A stretch of DNA of 64,000 nucleotides, from NCBI RefSeq assembly GCF_021732705.1, contig NZ_JAKFUM010000015.1:1-64000 (forward strand), written 5' to 3'. The DNA comes from Nevskia sp. (GTDB lineage: Bacteria; Pseudomonadota; Gammaproteobacteria; Nevskiales; Nevskiaceae). Both the position numbers and the translations under genes were made by a program. Positions 1 to 9,629 of the stretch are shown here, one piece after another (positions within the stretch are counted from its first letter, which is position 1; every line of letters begins with the position of its first letter). The notes beneath the pieces were generated by a model that was given only the letters and a program-made list of their open reading frames with translations, made no database searches and was not told the origin of the DNA.

Positions 1-1219
1 CGAGCGTGCTGCCGCGGCTCATGTCGCCGCCGGGTGCGGCGATGTCGACGCCGGTGCCGTAGTTCGAGTACGGCGCGCGACTGCCGCCATCGCCGATCGA
101 CGCCACCGAGATCACGCCGCTGCAGCTGGCCGGCGAGAAGTTCGCGGCATCGCTGTTCGAGTTGCCGGCCGCGACCACGACCGTGGTGTTGCGGCTGCGC
201 GCGCTGTTGATCGCGTTCTGCAGCTCCGGCGAGGCCGAGCACGGATAACCGCCGCCGAGGCTCATGTTCAGCACCCGTGCCGGCTGCGGATTGGCCGGCA
301 CATTGGCCACGGTGCCGCCGGAGGCCCAGATGATCGCGTCGGCGATGTCCGAGGTCATGCCGCCGCAGCGGCCGAGCACACGGGCGATCACCAGCTTGGC
401 GCCGAACGCGGCACCGGTGACGCCGAGCGCGTTGTTGCCGAGCGCGGCGATGGTGCCGGCGACGTGCGTGCCGTGCCAGCTGCTGTTCGAGCTGCCGGCG
501 TTGCCGCAGGAGCCGGAGACGCGGAAATCGCCCGGATCGCTGGCATCGGCATCGCGGCCGTTGCCGTCGTTGGCGCTGGTGGCATCGCTGATGAAGTCGT
601 ACTGCGCGACGACCTGACCGGCAAGGTCGGCATGCGGCCGGTAGCCGGTGTCGATGATGCCGACGACCGCGCCGCTGCCGGTGCTGCGGTCCCATGCGGT
701 GAACGCGTTGATGCCGGCGATGCCGTAGCTCTGCGCCGGCCCGGCCAGGCCCCAGAGATTCGGCAACTGGGGATCGTTCGGCGTCAGCACCGGCTGGAAC
801 ACGCGATCCGGTTCGATGCGCAGCAGGCCGGGCGGGGCGTTGCGGCGAATCTGCGCGGCCAGCTCCTCGAGCGCGGTGTCGTCGAGATCGCCACCGGCGT
901 CGACCAGCAGCGCACCGCTGCCGAGCGTGCGCAACAGGCTCAGCGGACGCGCGGTGAGTGCGGCAAGCGCACTGACGCGGCTGCGGGCATCGGGTGCTGG
1001 CACCGAACCTGCACGAAGGCTGGCAACGGAAGCGCTGGCATCGTCCTCGAAACGGACGATCAGTTGCGACGGTCGCGCGGCGCCGCGTTTCAGCACGCCG
1101 TATGACGGCGAGCCGTCAAGGCCTGATGCGGCCAGCGCGAATGGCGACGGAAATGTGACGCTGGCGGCAGCCACGAGGGCCGACGACAGCAGTCCGAGAC
1201 GATGGCCAGGAAGTTTCAT
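1..1219 (-). CDS. Secreted subtilisin-like serine protease (S8), 3' end outside window
   Basis: An exported endopeptidase of the subtilase family, acting in the periplasm or outside the cell. About 406 codons are visible, reading off the left edge. It starts with a Sec signal peptide (MKLPGH..., hydrophobic run, ALA-like cleavage site) and then a propeptide-like region of roughly 100 residues. The catalytic Asp is in VVGIIDTGY near residue 190 and the catalytic His in WHGTHVAGT. The oxyanion-region stretch and the VVVAAGNSN strand follow. The catalytic Ser (GTSMA motif) and the C-terminus lie beyond the window, so activity cannot be confirmed. The ATG is chosen because the signal peptide begins there. 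It is divergent from the small repeat protein at 1500. Confidence 0.92.
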   Translation of the reverse strand, partial: MKLPGHRLGLLSSALVAAASVTFPSPFALAASGLDGSPSYGVLKRGAARPSQLIVRFEDDASASVASLRAGSVPAPDARSRVSALAALTARPLSLLRTLGSGALLVDAGGDLDDTALEELAAQIRRNAPPGLLRIEPDRVFQPVLTPNDPQLPNLWGLAGPAQSYGIAGINAFTAWDRSTGSGAVVGIIDTGYRPHADLAGQVVAQYDFISDATSANDGNGRDADASDPGDFRVSGSCGNAGSSNSSWHGTHVAGTIAALGNNALGVTGAAFGAKLVIARVLGRCGGMTSDIADAIIWASGGTVANVPANPQPARVLNMSLGGGYPCSASPELQNAINSARSRNTTVVVAAGNSNSDAANFSPASCSGVISVASIGDGGSRAPYSNYGTGVDIAAPGGDMSRGSTL

Positions 1220-1499
1220 CGCGCGAGTCCGGAATCAGGGTGATCCCTTGATATCGGCCGCGCCGTGCGTGGCTTGATCGCAGGCGCGACCGCCTGCGGG
1301 GGTTCGCGCTACCGCCGGTCGCAATGAACAATCTGGACCACGGCAACGGCACCGGGCACCGAGCCGGCGCACGTGCGAGCGGCACGCAAAACCGCGCTGA
1401 CATCATGTGTCAGCCCGAAGACATCATCGTGATACCGGCGGCGCGCAGGCTGTCTCCATCGACCGGATACGCCGATCGAGCCTGCCTCGGAGTACTGCC

Positions 1500-1817
1500 A
1501 TGACCACGATCCCATCCTTCGTCCGTACCCGTCTGTTCCCTGCCGTGGCACTCGGCGTCGCCGTGCTGTCGACGTCTGCCAATGCCTGCGTGGGTTGCGG
1601 CGGCATCAAGCTCAATGGCCCGATCCTGAACGGTCCGATCTTTCAGGGCCCGATCCTTCAGGGCCCGATCCTGCAGGGTCCCGTCATCCAAGGTCCCATC
1701 GTCCAGGGCCCCCTGCTGCAGGGGCCGATACTGCAGGGGGCGGCCGCACATGGCACCCAGACGGGCCGGGTCGTGTCGGTGACCCTGCCGAACGGCCTCA
1801 CGGTGCCGGTGCGCTGA
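1500..1817 (+). CDS. Small exported protein with pentad (xGPIL-type) repeats
   Basis: A 105-residue protein with a signal peptide (MTTIPSFVRT..., STSANA cleavage site) and a Cys pair (ACVGCGG) just after cleavage. It then carries about eight tandem five-residue units of the type N/Q-G-P-I-L. The periodicity recalls pentapeptide-repeat folds, although the units are richer in Gly-Pro than the usual A(D/N)LxX. The underlying DNA is a 15-bp tandem repeat. In some bacteria, especially myxobacteria, similar NG/QG pentad stretches precede an ADYC domain in one polypeptide. Here the ADYC lipoprotein is the next gene, 102 bp downstream on the same strand, so the two probably act together. The molecular role is unknown. 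The ATG at 1500 is preferred over an upstream in-frame ATG because it opens the signal peptide. Confidence 0.75.
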   Translation: MTTIPSFVRTRLFPAVALGVAVLSTSANACVGCGGIKLNGPILNGPIFQGPILQGPILQGPVIQGPIVQGPLLQGPILQGAAAHGTQTGRVVSVTLPNGLTVPVR

Positions 1818-1919
1818 GACCTCGCGGCTTTCGCGCCGTGTCGTGCGGGCAGCGTTGCAGTGCGCGTGGCGCCGGCCGTCTCCGGCTGTGTCGTCGAACC
1901 TGACCGTGGAGCGCCCGCG

Positions 1920-2753
1920 ATGAACGCGACCCGGATGGTGGCGGGGCTCGGCCTCGCGATGGGCCTGACGATGCTGGGTGCCTGCCGCGATCAGCGCACG
2001 CCGGCGTCGGCTGCGTCAGCGGCGGATCGGTCGAACCTGGTGGTCGAAGGCAGCGGCTTCGCCCTGACGCTGCCGGAGGGTCGCGTGCTGCGCGGCAACG
2101 AACTGGCGGGCGCCACGCTCGAACTGGCGCTGGCAGACGGGCAGGTGGCGCCGGTGCGGCTGGCATCGATCACGCCGGACCCGGATCACCCGGACATCCT
2201 GCGCCACGATTTCCAGTCCCCGGACGACCATGGCGGCTGGCGGCCGACCTGCACGCCGAATGCCTACGGCGAGCGCTGGGGCTTTCCGGTATCGCTGCCG
2301 GAAGGCCATCCCGGCCGTGAAGGGCGGATCACGATCAGCTGCGCGTCCGGAGCCGTGGTCAAGTGCGCGCGCTTCGGCTACCCGCCGTGGCGGCGCGGAC
2401 CGAACGGCGAAGACCTGCTGCCGCTGCACGCGGCCTGCATGCGCATGGTCCGCGCCGACTACTGCGGCGATGGCACGCCGTGGACCAAGGAAGGCACGGT
2501 GATCGACAACTACGACGATCTCGGCATCCAGACCCGCGGCCTGCGCGACGACCCCCGGCACACCTTCGAAGCCGGCTGGACGGCTGCGGGCGCGGTCTGC
2601 GTGGCGCACACGCGATGGTCGGACCTCACGACCACCGCGCAGCTCGAGGCGCGCTGTCCGCGGCTGGCGGCCGTGCCGCTGTGCACGGAAGACACGGCCC
2701 GCGCGCTCGGCGCGCGGATGTTCAACCACTCGCGCGAATTGCCGTCGCCGTAG
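1920..2753 (+). CDS. ADYC-domain lipoprotein
   Basis: A predicted lipoprotein of 277 residues. The N-terminal signal ends in the lipobox LGAC (Cys22). The mature part contains the motif that names the ADYC domain (RADYCGDG, residues 178-185), followed by the usual TxxGT...YDDLGIQ stretch. Several paired cysteines (111, 141, 149, 173, 182) suggest disulfides and a periplasmic or surface location. No enzymatic activity is known for this domain. The ATG at 1920 sits at the start of the lipoprotein signal; a longer in-frame extension would bury it. It follows the pentad-repeat gene and is convergent with the M20 peptidase gene, 12 bp away. Confidence 0.85.
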   Translation: MNATRMVAGLGLAMGLTMLGACRDQRTPASAASAADRSNLVVEGSGFALTLPEGRVLRGNELAGATLELALADGQVAPVRLASITPDPDHPDILRHDFQSPDDHGGWRPTCTPNAYGERWGFPVSLPEGHPGREGRITISCASGAVVKCARFGYPPWRRGPNGEDLLPLHAACMRMVRADYCGDGTPWTKEGTVIDNYDDLGIQTRGLRDDPRHTFEAGWTAAGAVCVAHTRWSDLTTTAQLEARCPRLAAVPLCTEDTARALGARMFNHSRELPSP

Positions 2754-2765
2754 CCGTGCGCGGAC

Positions 2766-4187
2766 TCAGCCCTTCTGCAGCGCGTAGGCCTTGACCACGT
2801 CGTGCAGGAAGCGGCGGCCGTCCAGCAGCGACTTCACCCGGATGCGCTCGTCGAGCCCGTGGGCGTGGCTGCCTTCGGCGTCGTGGAACATGCCGGACAG
2901 GCCGTAGCTCGGAATGCCGGCGGCGTTCAGGAAGCGGCTGTCGGTGGCGCCGGTCGACATCGTCGGCACCAGCACCGCCTCGGGCCAGATCGAGGCCCCG
3001 ATGCTGCGCACCGGATCGAGAATCGCCGCAGACAGCGGCGGGGGCGGGCCGACCACGGCCTTCTCGCCCGCCGGAGTGACGGTGATGCCGGCATCGCCGA
3101 GCTGCTGCTCGATGGTCTTCCGCACCGCGTCGATCGGCGTGCCCGGCAGGATGCGGCAGTTGATGTTGGCGCGGGCGCGCTGCGGCAGGGCGTTCAGGGC
3201 ATGGCCGGCGTCGACCTTGGTCGCGACGCAGGTCGTGCGCAGCATGCTGTTCCAGCCCGGGTTCAGCTTCCACAGCGTGTCGCTCGCCGCCGGATCGGCC
3301 GGATTGGCCAGCACCGCCTTCATCGCCGCCGCCGCGTCGGCCGGCACCAGCTTCGACTGCGCTTCGAAATAGCCGCGCGTCGCGGCGTTGAATGCGGCCG
3401 GAAAGCGATAGCCGGAGAACCGGGTCAGCGCGGCACTCAGGCGGTAGATGGCGTTGTCCGGCACCGGGCGCGAGCTGTGACCGCCGGCGTTGGTGATCTC
3501 CAGCGTGAAGTCCTGATAGACCTTTTCGCCGGCCTGGATCTGCAGCACCGCCGGCTTGCCGCTGGCATCGAGCTCGCCGCCGGCGCCCTCGTTCAGCGCG
3601 AAGGCGGCCTTCAGCACCTCGGGCTTCGTGTCCAGCAGCCAGCGCACGCTGTTGAAGGTTTCCGCGGTCTCCTCGCCGCAGGTCAGCGCCAGCTTGAGGC
3701 CGCGGCGCGGCTTGAAGCCGCTGGTCTTGAAGCGGATCAGGCTGTCGGTGAACACCGCCGCCATCGCCTTGTCGTCGCTGGCGCCGCGGGCGTAGAAGAA
3801 GCCGTCTTCCTCGACCAGCGTGAACGGGTCGCGCTGCCAGTCCTCGCGCCGGGCTTCGACCACATCGATATGCGCTAGCAGCAGGATCGGCAACGCGGCC
3901 TTGTCGCTGCCGGGGAGCGTGGCGATCAGCGCGCCATCCTTCGGCCGCTCCGGTGGGGCGATGATCTGCAGGTCGGCTTCGGCAAAGCCGGCCGCCTTCA
4001 GGCGCGCGGCCATCGCTTCCGCGGCGCGGGTGCAGCTGCCGTTCGACAGGGTCGTGTCGATCTCCACCAGTTCCCGGTACAGGCCGCGGAAGGCGGTTTC
4101 GTCCGGCGTCGGGGTGGCGGCCAGCGCGGGCACGGCGAGCAGCAGCGGCGCGCAGTGCAGCGCGGCTTGACGAACGAGGCGAGTCAT
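2766..4187 (-). CDS. Exported M20-family zinc metallopeptidase
   Basis: A 473-residue peptidase of the M20 (carboxypeptidase G2/ArgE-like) family, probably hydrolysing peptides or acyl-amino acids in the periplasm. A signal peptide (MTRLVRQA... ending VPALA) is followed by the metal-site motifs LLAHIDVV (HxD), GASDDK (bridging Asp) and CGEETAE (Glu-Glu). NAGGHSSRP in the dimerisation lid completes the family pattern. The start at 4187 has a GGAAG element five bases upstream; an in-frame ATG at 4199 lies inside that element's leader. It is divergent from the TonB-dependent receptor, and the two share a 270-bp upstream region. Some M20 proteins of this type process imported peptides, which would suit the receptor, but this link is inferred. 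Confidence 0.9.
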   Translation of the reverse strand: MTRLVRQAALHCAPLLLAVPALAATPTPDETAFRGLYRELVEIDTTLSNGSCTRAAEAMAARLKAAGFAEADLQIIAPPERPKDGALIATLPGSDKAALPILLLAHIDVVEARREDWQRDPFTLVEEDGFFYARGASDDKAMAAVFTDSLIRFKTSGFKPRRGLKLALTCGEETAETFNSVRWLLDTKPEVLKAAFALNEGAGGELDASGKPAVLQIQAGEKVYQDFTLEITNAGGHSSRPVPDNAIYRLSAALTRFSGYRFPAAFNAATRGYFEAQSKLVPADAAAAMKAVLANPADPAASDTLWKLNPGWNSMLRTTCVATKVDAGHALNALPQRARANINCRILPGTPIDAVRKTIEQQLGDAGITVTPAGEKAVVGPPPPLSAAILDPVRSIGASIWPEAVLVPTMSTGATDSRFLNAAGIPSYGLSGMFHDAEGSHAHGLDERIRVKSLLDGRRFLHDVVKAYALQKG

Positions 4188-4457
4188 CGGAGCTTCCATC
4201 GGAACGGGCGGGAGAGGCGCGAGCGTAACGCGGGGCGGCCAGCGTCGGGCGAGCGGGCGACGCAGCCGGCGTGCCAGCGCCGGTCGCGACGGCATCGGGA
4301 ACTTTGCCCATATGGCAGCCCGATTCGACTTGTCTATCTTTCCGATGTGGTCCCGAGCGGCGCGATGTTCCGTCCTGCATCGCGTCCGGTCAGTATCCGC
4401 GGCGAGCGGCGTCAGACCGCCGCCGAAAAACAAGAACCAACACGAGGAGACGTTCCG

Positions 4458-7016
4458 ATGTCCACCACCCCGACGGGCCTGCGCCTGCGCCCGATCGTGC
4501 TCGCGATCCTGCCGATGCTCGGCGCCGGCCCGCTGCTCGCGCACGCCGCGCAGGACGACGAGGCCGGCAGCCTCGCGCCGCTGACGCAGCTGGCACCGGT
4601 CACCGTCATCGGCATCACGCCGCTGCCCGGGCTGGCGGTCGATCGCGACCGGATTCCCGGCAATGTGCAGTCGGCCACCGCGACGGACATCGCCGACAGC
4701 CATGCGATCGATCTGACCGAATACCTGAATCGCCGCCTCGGCAGCGTTTTCGTCAACGAGATCCAGAACAATCCGTTCCAGCCGGACGTGAACTACCGCG
4801 GCTACACCGCGTCGCCGCTGCTCGGCACGCAGCAGGGCCTGTCGGTCTATCTCGACGGCGTGCGCCTGAACCAGCCGTTCGGCGACGTCGTCAGCTGGGA
4901 TCTGATCCCGAAATCGGCGATATCGGCGATCACGCTGGTTCCCGGCTCGAACCCGCTGTACGGCCTCAATTCGCTCGGCGGCGCGCTGTCGGTGCAGACC
5001 AAGAACGGCCTGCGCGATCCCGGCAGCTCGGTGCAGCTGCAGGGCGGCACCTTCGGCCGCGCCTCGCTGGAAGTGGAGGCCGGCGGCAGCGACAAGGCCA
5101 GCGGCCTGAACTGGTTCCTGACCGGCAACGTCTTCCACGATGACGGCTGGCGCGAAGAATCGCCGACCGACGTCGGCCAGCTCTTCGGCAAGGTCGGCTG
5201 GAAGCGGGACGACACCGACCTGTCGCTGACCGTCGCCTATGCCGATACCGATCTGAACGGCAACGGCCTGCAGGAGCAGCGCTTCCTGGCCCGCGACCGT
5301 GCCAGCGTCTACACCAAGCCGGACAACACCAAGAACCGTTCGTGGTTCGTCAACCAGGCGTTCAGCCAGGGCCTGAGCGAGGGGCTGAGCCTGACCGGCA
5401 ACGCCTATTACCGGCACATCAGGACCAAGACCTTCAACGGCGACATCAACGACGATTCGTTCGATCAGGCGCTGTACCAGCCGAACGCCGCCGAGCGCGC
5501 CGCGCTCGCCGCCGCCGGCTTCACCGGCTTTCCGCTGGCCGGCGAGAACGCCGGCAATGCGCCATTCCCGTTCTGGCGCTGCATCGCCAATGCCCTGCTG
5601 CGCGACGAGCCGGCCGAGACATGCACCGGCGTCATCAACCAGACCGCGACCAGGCAAAGCAACTATGGCTTCGCGACGCAGCTCAATCTCGACGGCGCCG
5701 CGTTCGGCATTCGCCACCAGAGCGTCGCCGGCGTGGCGGTGGACCTGAGCCGCAGCCAGTTCGATCAGTCGTCCGAACTCGGCTACCTCAATCCGGATCG
5801 CTCGATCACCGGCGTCGGCGCGTTCGGCGACGGCGTGACCGGCGGCGATGTCGATGGCGAGCCGTACGACACCCGGGTCGATCTGGCGGGCCGCTCGAAC
5901 ACCTACAGCGCCTACCTGACCACCATCCTGACGCTGACCGAAGGGCTCGATCTGACAGCCTCGGGCCGCTACAACCACACCCGCATCCGCAACCGCGACG
6001 GCATCATTCCCGGCGGCGAGCCCGGCTCGCTCGATGGCAAGCAGAGCTTCAGCCGCTTCAATCCGGCCGTCGGCCTCACGTGGTCGCCGCTGCGCGCGCT
6101 GAACCTGTACGCCGGCTGGAATCAGGGCAGCCGTGCGCCGTCGTCGATCGAACTCGGTTGCGCCGACCCGGCCAATCCGTGCCGGCTGCCGAACTCGTTT
6201 GCCGGCGATCCGCCGCTGGATCAGGTGGTCACCACCACGATCGAGGCCGGCGTGCGCGGCTCGGTGCCGGGCCGCTACCAGTGGAACGCCGGCGTCTTCC
6301 GCTCCGACAACCGGGACGACTTGCTGTTCGTCGCCGACGATGCCGCCGGCTTCGGCTACTTCCGCAACTTCGGCAAGACCCGCCGCCAGGGCGTCGAAGC
6401 CGGTGCCAGCGGCCAGTTCTTCGATCGCCTGACGCTCGGCTTCAACTACACCTTCCTCGACGCCACCTACCGCAGCAGCGAAGTGCTCGATGGCTCGTCG
6501 AATTCGAGCAACGAAGCCGCCGAAGACGGCTTTCCGGGCGTCGAGGGCACGATCGAGGTCGGCCGCGGCGATCGCATCCCGCTGGTGCCGCGGCAGATCC
6601 TGAAGGTGTTCACCGATGTCGACCTGTTCCGCTGGTGGTCGATCGGCGCCGATGTCACCGCCGTCGGTGGCTCGCTTGCCCGCGGCAACGAGAACGGCGA
6701 GCACGAAGCGGACGGCGTCTACTACCTCGGCCCGGGCCGCAGCGCTGGTTATGCCGTGGTCAACCTGAACACCGAGTTCCGGCCGGCCGCGGGCATCAAG
6801 CTGTTCGTGCAGGTCAACAACCTGCTGGACCAGCGCTACAGCACCGCGGCACAGCTCGGTGCCACCGGTTTCAACGACGCCGGCAACCTCGAAGGTCGAC
6901 CGTTCCCGGCCGATGCCAACGGCGATCGTCCGGTCCGCCATGCCACGTTCTACGCGCCGGGCGCGCCGCGCTACGTGATCGCCGGCGTGCGCTACTCGTT
7001 CGGCGGCAAGCGCTGA
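4458..7016 (+). CDS. TonB-dependent outer-membrane receptor
   Basis: An 852-residue outer-membrane beta-barrel importer driven by TonB-ExbBD. A signal peptide ([10 protein letters not shown]... HAAQ) is followed by a TonB-box-like strand ([11 protein letters not shown]) near residue 50, then a plug domain that includes [16 protein letters not shown] and the [14 protein letters not shown] stretch. The long beta-barrel ends in [16 protein letters not shown] strong ribosome-binding site (GAGGAG) lies ten bases before the ATG. The plug resembles iron/organic-complex receptors of the Fe(3+)-dicitrate/FecA type, but the substrate cannot be assigned from sequence alone. A GC-rich hairpin after the stop probably ends transcription. 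Confidence 0.93.
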   Translation: MSTTPTGLRLRPIVLAILPMLGAGPLLAHAAQDDEAGSLAPLTQLAPVTVIGITPLPGLAVDRDRIPGNVQSATATDIADSHAIDLTEYLNRRLGSVFVNEIQNNPFQPDVNYRGYTASPLLGTQQGLSVYLDGVRLNQPFGDVVSWDLIPKSAISAITLVPGSNPLYGLNSLGGALSVQTKNGLRDPGSSVQLQGGTFGRASLEVEAGGSDKASGLNWFLTGNVFHDDGWREESPTDVGQLFGKVGWKRDDTDLSLTVAYADTDLNGNGLQEQRFLARDRASVYTKPDNTKNRSWFVNQAFSQGLSEGLSLTGNAYYRHIRTKTFNGDINDDSFDQALYQPNAAERAALAAAGFTGFPLAGENAGNAPFPFWRCIANALLRDEPAETCTGVINQTATRQSNYGFATQLNLDGAAFGIRHQSVAGVAVDLSRSQFDQSSELGYLNPDRSITGVGAFGDGVTGGDVDGEPYDTRVDLAGRSNTYSAYLTTILTLTEGLDLTASGRYNHTRIRNRDGIIPGGEPGSLDGKQSFSRFNPAVGLTWSPLRALNLYAGWNQGSRAPSSIELGCADPANPCRLPNSFAGDPPLDQVVTTTIEAGVRGSVPGRYQWNAGVFRSDNRDDLLFVADDAAGFGYFRNFGKTRRQGVEAGASGQFFDRLTLGFNYTFLDATYRSSEVLDGSSNSSNEAAEDGFPGVEGTIEVGRGDRIPLVPRQILKVFTDVDLFRWWSIGADVTAVGGSLARGNENGEHEADGVYYLGPGRSAGYAVVNLNTEFRPAAGIKLFVQVNNLLDQRYSTAAQLGATGFNDAGNLEGRPFPADANGDRPVRHATFYAPGAPRYVIAGVRYSFGGKR

Positions 7017-7024
7017 GTCACGCC

Positions 7025-7053
7025 CGCGGGTCGGCCGTCGTGGCCGGCCCGCG
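7025..7053 (+). terminator. GC-rich hairpin between convergent genes
   Basis: Stems of 12 bp (7025-7036 and 7042-7053, with one T-G wobble) enclose a five-base loop nine bases after the TonB receptor stop. There is no clear T-run, so it may be a weak or Rho-assisted terminator. The converging BLUF gene ends about 90 bp further on. Confidence 0.55.
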
Positions 7054-7140
7054 GAAGGGCTGGCGGTTCAGGGCCCGCCCGGCGTCCGCGCATCCGGCTG
7101 CACCGGTCGCGCTGCGCGTGCCGATGCGCGCTGACGGCGT

Positions 7141-7623
7141 TCAGGCGGCATCGGTCGACACCGGGACCGCCGCGCCCGTGGTGGCACCCGGTGCATCGCT
7201 GTTGCGCTGATACAGGTCGAGCAGCACTTCGGCGACGGTGCCGTTGCGGATCAGATCCGGGTTGACCAGTGGATACGGCGTGGCCGGCACGAAGCCCGGC
7301 AACACCTGCGTCAGGCGGGTGTCGCTCAGCGCCTCGAAACCCATCGACCACTGCGTGAACTTGCGGTGTTCGATCGGTGCCCGGCTGAGCAGGCGCAGGC
7401 GGGTATGGCGCGAGTCGCCAACGATGCGTGCATAGAGCGAATCGAGCGCTTCCCGTTCTCCTTCGAGGATCTGGAGGAAGCTGCCGTTGGCATACAGCAG
7501 CATGCCGGAAAGCCCGGCGTGGGCGTTGTGCCGGCGGGCCGCGATCAGCAGATCGGCCAGTTCGTCCTCGTTCATCGGGTGCACCGCCTGACTGGCGTAG
7601 ATTAGTTGCGAAAGCATTGGCAT
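7141..7623 (-). CDS. BLUF-domain blue-light sensor protein
   Basis: A 160-residue stand-alone BLUF protein, which binds FAD and changes its hydrogen-bond network on blue-light absorption. The key positions are visible: Tyr9 (QLIYAS), Asn33 (RRHNAHAGLSG) and Gln51 in GSFLQILEGE. The conserved GMLLY, DSRHTRL and QWSMGF segments also match the family. After about residue 100 only a short tail remains, so any output is by protein contact and not through a fused effector. It is divergent from a PAS histidine kinase and lies close to a photolyase-like gene at 18 kb, which hints at a light response; this is inference. A second in-frame ATG lies two codons in. Confidence 0.92.
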   Translation of the reverse strand: MPMLSQLIYASQAVHPMNEDELADLLIAARRHNAHAGLSGMLLYANGSFLQILEGEREALDSLYARIVGDSRHTRLRLLSRAPIEHRKFTQWSMGFEALSDTRLTQVLPGFVPATPYPLVNPDLIRNGTVAEVLLDLYQRNSDAPGATTGAAVPVSTDAA

Positions 7624-7919
7624 CTCCTCGTCGTCTGTGCTGCCATCGCCGAACGGATCGCCGGCTCGGTCTCCGCGATGGCGCCGCCACGCCCTGCGTG
7701 AACAGCGTCATTCGCAGCGATTAGACGCCTGATTTGCGGCGCGGACGATGATTCCCGTTGTGTTCGATACCGTACAGAAGTGCGCGACACGCCCCGCTAG
7801 TCTCGTACGCCGCTTCCGCCAAACCAGTGCCCAGCCGGCGACGCAAGCCGATGCCATCGTGCGCGGATGGGCGTTGCCGTGCCGACCGGAATCCGAAGCC
7901 CCCGCCGATGCCAGTTCCC

Positions 7920-9629
7920 ATGACGACTCCCCGCATCGACCCGCCGGTCTGGACTTCCGGCGAGCATGAAGCGGCCCTGCTGAAATCCGGTGCCCTGCAG
8001 CGCGCGATCCTGTCCAGCGCCACGTTCCCGATCATCGCGACCGACGAGCGCGGCATCATCCAGTTGTTCAACGTCGGTGCCGAGCGTCTGCTCGGCTATC
8101 CGGCCGGCGAAGTCATCAACCGGATCACGCCGAGCGAAATCCAGGATCCGGAAGAGGCCAAAGCTCGCGCGATCGCGTTGAGCGCCGAGTACGGCACCGA
8201 GATCGCGCCGGGCTTCGAGGCGCTGGCCTACAAGGCTTCGCGCGGCATCGAGGACATCCACGAGCTGACCTACATCGGCCGCGATGGCCTGCCGTTTCCG
8301 GCGCTGGTGTCGATCACTGCCCTGCGCGGCGAGGACGAGACGATCATCGGCTATCTGCTGATCGGCGCCGACAACACCGAACGCAAGCGCGCCGAAGCGG
8401 AACTGGTGGCCGCCCGCGTGCTGGCCGAGCGCGCCAGCCTGGCGAAATCGGAATTCCTGTCGAGCATGAGCCACGAGCTGCGCACGCCGCTCGGCGCCAT
8501 CCTCGGCTTCGCGCAGTTGCTGGAATCCGGCCAGCCGCCACCGAGCGCGACACAGGGGCGCAGCATCGACCAGATCCTGAAGGCCGGCTGGTATCTGCTG
8601 AAGCTGATCAACGAAGTGCTGGATCTGGCCGTGGTCGAATCCGGCACGGTGACCTTGAACCTGGAGCCGGTGTCGCTGTTCGAGGTGCTGTACGAATGCC
8701 ATGCCATCGTCGAGCAGCATGCGCGCAAGCGTGCCGTGCGCGTGTTCTACCCGAAGTTCGACAAGGCGCATCTGGTCCGCGCCGACCACACGCGCCTGAA
8801 GCAGGTGCTGATCAACCTGCTGTCGAACGCGATCAAGTACAACCGCCACGGCGGCACGGTGACCGTGACCTGCTGCGTCGTCGACGATCGGCTGATCCGC
8901 ATCGGCGTGCAGGACACCGGCGAAGGCCTGAGCCCGTCGAAGCGCGATCAGCTGTTCCAGCCGTTCAACCGGCTGGGCCAGGAAAGCGGCAGCGAGGAGG
9001 GCACCGGCATCGGCCTGGTGCTGTGCAGGCGACTGGTCGAGCTGATGGGCGGCGCCATCACCGTGCACAGCGAAGTCGGCGTCGGCAGCTGCTTCTCGAT
9101 CGATCTCGCGCTGGAACCGGATGCGCTGCCCGATCCGGCCACGGCGTCGACGATTGTCGCGCAGCGGCAGGCACCGCCGGTCTCCCCGGCGTCCGACCGC
9201 TTCATCGAAACCCGGCGCTGCACCCTGCTGTACATCGAAGACATCGCCGCCGATGTCCTGCTGGTGCACGAGCTGGTGGCGCGCCGATCCGACGTCGGCC
9301 TGATCACCGCCACCGACAGCACCTGCGGCATCGAGATCGCCCGTACGTATCGTCCGGACCTGATCCTGATGAACATCGACCGGCTCGCCGCCAGCGGCCT
9401 GCGCTCGCTGCGGGCGCTGGCGGACGATCCGATCACGGCCCGAGTTCCGGTGATCGCGCTGACCACGCAGAGCATTCCGGCGGCGATCGAGAAAGGGCTG
9501 CAAGCCGGCTTCTTCCGCTTTCTGGCCAAGCCGATCCGGATCGACGCCTTCATGGACGCACTCGATGCCGGCATCCAGCGCAACGCCCTGCGTCTCCACC
9601 CGACGTTGCCCGTCATGGACAGCCCATGA
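7920..9629 (+). CDS. PAS hybrid sensor histidine kinase with degenerate receiver
   Basis: A 569-residue cytoplasmic hybrid kinase. A PAS domain spans residues 26-155, followed by a short coiled linker. The HisKA box SSMSHELRTP carries phosphoacceptor His185, and the HATPase domain shows N (NLLSNAIKYN), G1 (QDTGEGL) and G2 (GTGIGLVLC) boxes. A C-terminal receiver domain (about 430-550) keeps the acidic pair (YIEDI) and the Lys (LAKP, about 537). However, the phosphoacceptor Asp is replaced by Asn485 (LILMNIDRL), so it probably cannot be phosphorylated. The ATG at 7920 opens the recognisable protein; a longer reading adds only low-complexity residues. The stop overlaps the start of the next gene (ATGA), implying coupled expression with the receiver-PAS partner. 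Confidence 0.9.
   Translation: MTTPRIDPPVWTSGEHEAALLKSGALQRAILSSATFPIIATDERGIIQLFNVGAERLLGYPAGEVINRITPSEIQDPEEAKARAIALSAEYGTEIAPGFEALAYKASRGIEDIHELTYIGRDGLPFPALVSITALRGEDETIIGYLLIGADNTERKRAEAELVAARVLAERASLAKSEFLSSMSHELRTPLGAILGFAQLLESGQPPPSATQGRSIDQILKAGWYLLKLINEVLDLAVVESGTVTLNLEPVSLFEVLYECHAIVEQHARKRAVRVFYPKFDKAHLVRADHTRLKQVLINLLSNAIKYNRHGGTVTVTCCVVDDRLIRIGVQDTGEGLSPSKRDQLFQPFNRLGQESGSEEGTGIGLVLCRRLVELMGGAITVHSEVGVGSCFSIDLALEPDALPDPATASTIVAQRQAPPVSPASDRFIETRRCTLLYIEDIAADVLLVHELVARRSDVGLITATDSTCGIEIARTYRPDLILMNIDRLAASGLRSLRALADDPITARVPVIALTTQSIPAAIEKGLQAGFFRFLAKPIRIDAFMDALDAGIQRNALRLHPTLPVMDSP

Noticed and set aside
4188..4457. Cobalamin or other riboswitch before the TonB receptor
   Set aside because: No B12-box-like sequence or conserved stem set was recognised in the 270-bp leader.
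2766..6941. Very long minus-strand open frame covering the TonB receptor
   Set aside because: Only the part below 4187 matches a family (M20 peptidase); the remainder lies antisense to a clear receptor gene and has no domain, signal or start support.
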